This document shows, piece after piece, positions 6,562-10,878 of a stretch of 10,878 bases of DNA. Both the position numbers and the translations under genes were made by a program. The DNA comes from Clostridiales bacterium (GTDB taxonomy: Bacteria; Bacillota; Clostridia; Caldicoprobacterales; UBA3941). Below the pieces are notes generated by a model. The model searched no databases. It saw only the letters and a program-made list of their open reading frames with translations, and was not told the origin of the DNA. The number at the start of each line of letters is the position of its first letter. Within the stretch, counting starts at the first letter, position 1. The DNA is taken from positions 1-10,878 of the forward strand of contig JAAYKZ010000390.1 in NCBI GenBank assembly GCA_012522165.1, written 5' to 3'.

Positions 6562-7197
6562 ATGAAAAAAAAAGGTCTGTTAATAGTAATTTCAGGACCT
6601 TCGGGGGCGGGTAAAGGTACTGTATGTAAGGAATATCTAAAAAACAATCCTGAAACGATTTTGTCTGTCTCCATGACCACTAGACAGCCGCGCAGAGGCG
6701 AGGTGGATGGTGTAAACTATTTTTTTACTGATGTTGCTACCTTTGAAAGGATGATTGATGAAGGTGGCTTTTTGGAGCATGCAAAGGTTTACGGTAACTA
6801 TTACGGTACTCCAAAGAGTTTTGTAAAGGAAAACTTGCTAGCAGGTCGCGATGTTATATTAGAGATAGATATACAGGGGGCTCTGCAGGTAAAAGAAAAG
6901 TTTGATGAAGGAGTTTTTATATTTATTGTACCACCGACCATGGAGGAACTGAAAAGAAGGATTCAAAGACGGGGTACTGAAACCCCAGAAGAGCTCTTAA
7001 GGCGTTTTAAAAGTGCTTATGAAGAAATAAATTTTATTACCCGTTATAACTATTTAGTAATAAACGATTCAGTAAAAGAGGCTGCAAAAAAGATTGAGGC
7101 CATTGTTGTTGCTGAGAAATGTAGAGTTGATCGAAATAGTGATTTTTACACAAATTTACAAGGAGGTATAGATAATGCTATATCCATCCATAGATGA
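6562..7197 (+). CDS. gmk: Guanylate kinase
   Basis: Gmk phosphorylates GMP to GDP with ATP in the cytoplasm, an essential step in making GTP and dGTP. The 211-residue product has the P-loop SGPSGAGKGT near the N-terminus and the GMP-binding segment TTRQPRRGEVDGVNYFF. It also has GNYYGTPK, the Walker-B-like ILEIDIQGALQVK, and the lid motif RRGTETPEELLRR. The start at ATG 6562 follows GGGGAAGGA (6549-6557) with good spacing; the ATG at 6547, which overlaps the remA stop, would add five residues and sits on that ribosome site. The 3' end overlaps rpoZ by 23 bases, so the C-terminal tail is coded across the rpoZ ribosome binding site and first codons. Confidence 0.97.
   Translation: MKKKGLLIVISGPSGAGKGTVCKEYLKNNPETILSVSMTTRQPRRGEVDGVNYFFTDVATFERMIDEGGFLEHAKVYGNYYGTPKSFVKENLLAGRDVILEIDIQGALQVKEKFDEGVFIFIVPPTMEELKRRIQRRGTETPEELLRRFKSAYEEINFITRYNYLVINDSVKEAAKKIEAIVVAEKCRVDRNSDFYTNLQGGIDNAISIHR
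7160..7167 (+). promoter_or_regulatory. rpoZ ribosome binding site inside gmk
   Basis: AAGGAGGT is a full match to the anti-Shine-Dalgarno sequence and lies 7 bases before the rpoZ ATG at 7175, while still within the coding part of gmk. It fixes the rpoZ start and suggests rpoZ can be initiated independently of gmk termination. Confidence 0.85.
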
Positions 7198-7381
7198 GAT
7201 TTCAAAAAAAGTAGACAGTCGCTATACTCTAGTGGTTCAAGTAGCCAAAAGAGCTAGACAGCTTGTGGACGGACAAAAACCTTTGGTATCTGCTGATTCC
7301 GATAAACCTGTTACCGTTGCTATTCACGAGGTAAATCAGGGAAAGATTCATTATAGAAAAACAAAAGAAGGTATAAAGTAA
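7175..7381 (+). CDS. rpoZ: DNA-directed RNA polymerase omega subunit
   Basis: Omega helps fold and assemble the beta' subunit into RNA polymerase. The 68-residue product has the core pattern of the family, with N-terminal YPSIDEISKKVDSRYTLVVQVAKRARQL carrying the conserved Ser-Arg-Tyr-Thr and Ala-Lys-Arg-Ala-Arg residues, followed by a short KPVTVAIHEVNQGKI segment. The length is typical for the short Bacillota form. It begins 23 bases inside gmk and stops one base before the coaBC ATG, so the three genes are tightly coupled. The neighbourhood gmk-rpoZ-coaBC is common across bacteria. Confidence 0.95.
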   Translation: MLYPSIDEISKKVDSRYTLVVQVAKRARQLVDGQKPLVSADSDKPVTVAIHEVNQGKIHYRKTKEGIK

Positions 7382-8590
7382 ATGAGTAAGATTTTTAAGG
7401 ATAAAAATATCTTAATAGGCATATCAGGAGGTATTGCGGCTTATAAGAGTGCTGACTTGACTAGCCGCTTAATTAAACTAGGCGCCAATATTAAGATTAT
7501 TATGACAGCCAATGCTACCAAATTGATTCAACCACTAACCTTCCAAAGCCTTACTGGTAATCCAGTGTACGTTGATACCTTTCAGAGCACTGAGCGTTGG
7601 GATATTGAACATATTGCATTGGCAAAGTGGGCTGATATATTTGTTATAGCCCCGGCTACTGCAAATGTAATTGGTAAGGCGGCAAGTGGTATAGCAGATG
7701 ATCTGTTAACCACTACTATTCTAGCTACAGAGGCAAAAACTCTCTTTGCTCCTGCTATGAATACGGTTATGTACCAAAAACAGATAGTACAGGACAATAT
7801 TAATAAACTTAAGAACTTAGGATATGCCTTTATCCCTCCAGGTAGAGGGAGATTAGCTTGTGGTGATTGGGGAGAAGGAAAACTTGCTGATGTGGATGTT
7901 ATTATTCAACATATAGAAAGTCACCTTTATTCCTCAAAAGATATGGAAGGTTTGAGAGTGTTGGTAACTGCTGGACCAACTCGCGAATCTATAGATCCAG
8001 TAAGATACATCACTAATCGTTCCTCTGGTAAGATGGGCTATGCAATTGCTGAAGCTTGTATCCAAAGAGGAGCCGTTGTAGATCTTGTAACAGGTCCAAC
8101 TAGTCTACAAGCTCCCGCTGGTGCTAATGTATTTCCTGTGGAATCAGCTATGGATATGTATCAAACTGTTCTAAAGCTCTATGATAAGGCTGATATTGTG
8201 TTTAAATCTGCTGCCGTAGCAGATTATCGCATTAAGGAGATGGCCTCCAATAAGATAAAGAAAGGCCAAGACTCCATAACCCTAGAACTAGTACGAAATC
8301 CAGATATACTAATGGAATTGGGAAAAAGAAAAACTAAGCAGATACTGGTGGGTTTTGCTGCTGAGACTGAGGAGCTAGAAAAACATGCTCTAAAAAAGCT
8401 AAATAGAAAAAACTTGGACTTTATTTTAGGAAATGATGTTAGCACCAAAGAATCTGGTTTTCAAAGTGATGCCAACCAGGGTATTTTATTTTCAAAAGAC
8501 GGAAGCACTATCTCCATACCTCTAATGACAAAGAAGGAATTTGCCCATAGAATAATCGATGAGGTAATGAAGAAAGTTAAATTTGATTAA
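7382..8590 (+). CDS. coaBC: Bifunctional phosphopantothenoylcysteine decarboxylase / phosphopantothenate-cysteine ligase
   Basis: CoaBC catalyses two successive steps of coenzyme A synthesis: ligation of cysteine to 4'-phosphopantothenate (CoaB, CTP-dependent) and decarboxylation to 4'-phosphopantetheine (CoaC, FMN-dependent). The 402-residue product has both halves. The N-terminal flavoprotein domain (about 1-180) shows GISGGIAAYKS, WDIEHIALAKWAD with the catalytic-region His, IAPATAN, APAMNTVMY and the conserved Cys loop GRLACGDWGEGKLAD. The C-terminal ligase domain (about 190-402) shows VTAGPTRESIDPVRYITN, SSGKMGYAIAEA, KSAAVADYR, IKK and GFAAETEE. The ATG directly follows the rpoZ stop, with AAGAAGG about 9 bases upstream. 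All expected motifs are present. Confidence 0.97.
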   Translation: MSKIFKDKNILIGISGGIAAYKSADLTSRLIKLGANIKIIMTANATKLIQPLTFQSLTGNPVYVDTFQSTERWDIEHIALAKWADIFVIAPATANVIGKAASGIADDLLTTTILATEAKTLFAPAMNTVMYQKQIVQDNINKLKNLGYAFIPPGRGRLACGDWGEGKLADVDVIIQHIESHLYSSKDMEGLRVLVTAGPTRESIDPVRYITNRSSGKMGYAIAEACIQRGAVVDLVTGPTSLQAPAGANVFPVESAMDMYQTVLKLYDKADIVFKSAAVADYRIKEMASNKIKKGQDSITLELVRNPDILMELGKRKTKQILVGFAAETEELEKHALKKLNRKNLDFILGNDVSTKESGFQSDANQGILFSKDGSTISIPLMTKKEFAHRIIDEVMKKVKFD

Positions 8591-8616
8591 GCTAGATGTA
8601 GGGAGGTTGGGGAGCC

Positions 8617-10878
8617 ATGTCAGATAGTTTATTTGCGGGAGTTATTATAGACCAGGCACATCCAGCCTTAGATAAGTTATTTCATTATAAAATACCTGAA
8701 GACCTAAAAGATAAGATCCAGTTAGGAATGAGGGTGTTAGTTCCTTTTGGCAAGGGCAATAAGACTATAGAAGCTTATATAATGAGTTTGGATAGACAGA
8801 CCCAGGTTCCCTATAGCAAACTAAAATCCATTAAGAAGATAATGGATGTTTTTCCACTTATTTTGCCTGAGCTAATTCCTTTGGTTTGGTGGATGAAAAG
8901 GGAATATCATTGTCTTACTATAGAAGCCATTAGATGCTTTATTCCTCCTGGGCTCCGTAGAAATATTACAGAGAAACAGGAAAAGGTAGTCTTTTTAAAA
9001 GCACAGGAGGATATTTTAGGTAAAGCAGCACAAGTTGAGCCTAGGTCGAAATATATGGCGGAGATTCTTAGAATACTTGATGAGCAAGATGGGATTCCTC
9101 TAGCTGAACTAGCGGATATGGCTGGAGGAGCTCCTCTTTCTAGCTTTAAAAGTCTAGAAAAAAGAGGCTGGATTTCCATAGAGGATCAAGAAGTTTATAG
9201 AGATCCATGGCATCAATTCATGCCAACTTTTGCGTCCACAGAAGTAGAGCTTACCCATGAACAAAAAGTTGCTATAGATATCATAAATAAAGGCATGACC
9301 CAATCTCAAAGCCTTTTTCTCCTACATGGTATAACCGGTAGTGGAAAGACAGAAGTGTATATTCAATTGGTGAAAAAGGCTCTTAAGGATAAAAAGCGTG
9401 CTATCATACTAGTGCCAGAAATCTCATTAACACCTCAAACTGTAGGGCATTTTAAGAGCAGATTTGGTCAGGAAGTGGCTATTCTTCATAGCGGCCTTTC
9501 TTTAGGAGAAAGATTTGATGAATGGAGAAAGATTTATAACGGTGAAGTAAACATTGTAGTAGGAGCTAGATCTGCTATATTTGCACCAGTACGGGATCTG
9601 GGTTTAATAATAATAGATGAGGCCCATGAAGATAGCTATAAATCAGAGGCTAGTCCTCGTTATCATACAACGGGATTAGCTATTCAAAGATGTAAGGAAC
9701 AAAATGCAGTTTTGGTTTTAGGTACTGCTACGCCTTCATTAGAGGATTTCTATAATAGCCAGCAGAAGCACTTTGTTAGAGTGTCCATGGATCGTAGGAT
9801 AGATAATAAACCGCTACCCCAGGTGGAGGTGGTGGATATGCGGGTTGAGATAAAGAAGGGGAATCGCAGTATCTTCAGCCAAAAATTATATGATGAACTT
9901 AGAGAGGTTCTGTTAAAAAGGGAACAAGCCATAATCCTGCTTAATAGGAGAGGGTACGCACAATTTGTATCCTGCAGAGCATGTGGCTATGTAGTCAAAT
10001 GTGATAACTGCGATATATCTTTGACTTATCATTCCAAGAATAATATATTAAAATGTCACTATTGTGGAAATACTAAGCCTTATCCCAAGATATGTCCAGA
10101 ATGTAAAAGCCCATATATAAAACATTTTGGTGTTGGAACTCAGCGGGTAGAACAGGAGATAAATAAGATCTTACCATCAGCTAGAATAGTACGGATGGAC
10201 ATGGACACTACCTCAACTAAGGGCGCACACCAAAGAATTTTAAATGCATTTAGGCAAAAAGAGTATGATATATTGCTTGGAACCCAAATGGTGGCAAAAG
10301 GCCTTGACTTTCCAGATGTGACTTTAGTTGGAGTAATAGCTGCAGATACTTCTCTAAATTTACCTGATTATCGCAGCAGTGAAAAGACTTTTCAGCTTAT
10401 AACCCAGGTAGCTGGGCGAGCAGGAAGGGGACAAAGGAAAGGAAAAGTTATAGTACAGACTTATAATCCAGAACACTATGCCATACAATATTCTTCCAGA
10501 CATGATTACAATGGATTTTATGATGAAGAGATTCGCATAAGGAAACAATTTAACTATCCTCCTTTTTGCCATATTATAAGAATTCTTATAAGCGGAGAAG
10601 ATGAAAGGAATGTAATTAATACAGCTATAAGAATTGAAAAGTGGATGAGGCAAAAGATCAGTAAAGACACTATAATAAAAGCGGGACTAATTGGAATAGG
10701 TGCTTATCCAGCACCTTTGGAGAGAATAAAGAATAAGTATAGATGGCATGTTTTGATACGTATTAGAAAGGAAAAAATCTTTTTGGAGAGGTTTCATGAA
10801 GCTGTGGATCAGAGTCAAAAAGAATTTTTTAATGCTTCTAATACTATAGTGGTTGATTTTTATCCAACTAGTTTATTA
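8617..10878 (+). CDS. priA: Primosomal protein N' (replication restart helicase PriA), 3' end just outside window
   Basis: PriA recognises stalled forks and D-loops and, as a 3'-5' DNA helicase, reloads the replicative helicase. The frame is open for 754 codons to the window edge and ends in VVDFYPTSLL, which resembles the normal PriA C-terminus, so at most a few codons are missing. The order is: N-terminal 3'-DNA-binding domain (ALDKLFHYKIP, GMRVLVPFG), winged-helix region, helicase lobe 1 with Walker A GITGSGKTE (238-246), DEAH box (334-337; many PriA have DEEH) and GTATPS. Next is the zinc region with eight Cys in four pairs (453-496), then lobe 2 with GTQMVAKGLDFPDV and QVAGRAGRG. The ATG follows GGGAGG (8601-8606) by 10 bases, 26 bases after coaBC. 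It is the last gene of the visible operon. Confidence 0.96.
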   Translation, partial: MSDSLFAGVIIDQAHPALDKLFHYKIPEDLKDKIQLGMRVLVPFGKGNKTIEAYIMSLDRQTQVPYSKLKSIKKIMDVFPLILPELIPLVWWMKREYHCLTIEAIRCFIPPGLRRNITEKQEKVVFLKAQEDILGKAAQVEPRSKYMAEILRILDEQDGIPLAELADMAGGAPLSSFKSLEKRGWISIEDQEVYRDPWHQFMPTFASTEVELTHEQKVAIDIINKGMTQSQSLFLLHGITGSGKTEVYIQLVKKALKDKKRAIILVPEISLTPQTVGHFKSRFGQEVAILHSGLSLGERFDEWRKIYNGEVNIVVGARSAIFAPVRDLGLIIIDEAHEDSYKSEASPRYHTTGLAIQRCKEQNAVLVLGTATPSLEDFYNSQQKHFVRVSMDRRIDNKPLPQVEVVDMRVEIKKGNRSIFSQKLYDELREVLLKREQAIILLNRRGYAQFVSCRACGYVVKCDNCDISLTYHSKNNILKCHYCGNTKPYPKICPECKSPYIKHFGVGTQRVEQEINKILPSARIVRMDMDTTSTKGAHQRILNAFRQKEYDILLGTQMVAKGLDFPDVTLVGVIAADTSLNLPDYRSSEKTFQLITQVAGRAGRGQRKGKVIVQTYNPEHYAIQYSSRHDYNGFYDEEIRIRKQFNYPPFCHIIRILISGEDERNVINTAIRIEKWMRQKISKDTIIKAGLIGIGAYPAPLERIKNKYRWHVLIRIRKEKIFLERFHEAVDQSQKEFFNASNTIVVDFYPTSLL

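Overview
The window is a piece of a low-GC chromosome whose base composition, codon use (many AAA, ATA and AGA codons), strong AGGAGG-type ribosome binding sites and gene order point to Bacillota, most likely class Clostridia. The block yicC-remA-gmk-rpoZ-coaBC-priA is a familiar clostridial order. I cannot assign a genus from sequence alone. All genes lie on the + strand and most are housekeeping genes.

Layout: (1) 1-1769 is the 3' part of a secreted zinc N-acetylmuramoyl-L-alanine amidase. It has peptidoglycan-binding and proline-rich repeats and a coiled-coil insert of about 200 residues inside the catalytic domain. It ends at a strong intrinsic terminator (1792-1827). (2) A consensus sigma-A promoter (1854-1883) starts a gatC-gatA-gatB operon (1946-5184) for the tRNA-dependent amidotransferase GatCAB. 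(3) A 197-base spacer carries a second promoter. (4) 5382-10878 is a tight operon: yicC (endoribonuclease family), remA (DNA-binding regulator), gmk (guanylate kinase), rpoZ (RNA polymerase omega), coaBC (coenzyme A synthesis) and priA (replication restart helicase). priA is still open at the window edge but lacks at most a few codons.

The standout observation is in gatA. The reading frame is complete, of normal length and alignable to GatA without gaps near the active site. Yet every residue of the amidase-signature catalytic triad is replaced: Lys79 to Gln, cis-Ser154 to Ala, nucleophile Ser178 to Cys. Two residues that hold the glutamine substrate (Arg358, Asp425 in the Staphylococcus aureus numbering) also appear to be lost. 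The partner gatB keeps its phosphorylation-site, zinc-site and C-terminal tRNA-binding features. This looks like a GatCAB that has lost glutaminase activity but kept its scaffold and kinase/transamidase half, perhaps using free ammonia or another amine source, or serving as a specialised second copy.

The second unusual point is the coiled-coil insert in the amidase, which may be a built-in regulatory arm. The rest reads as ordinary, well-conserved core genome.
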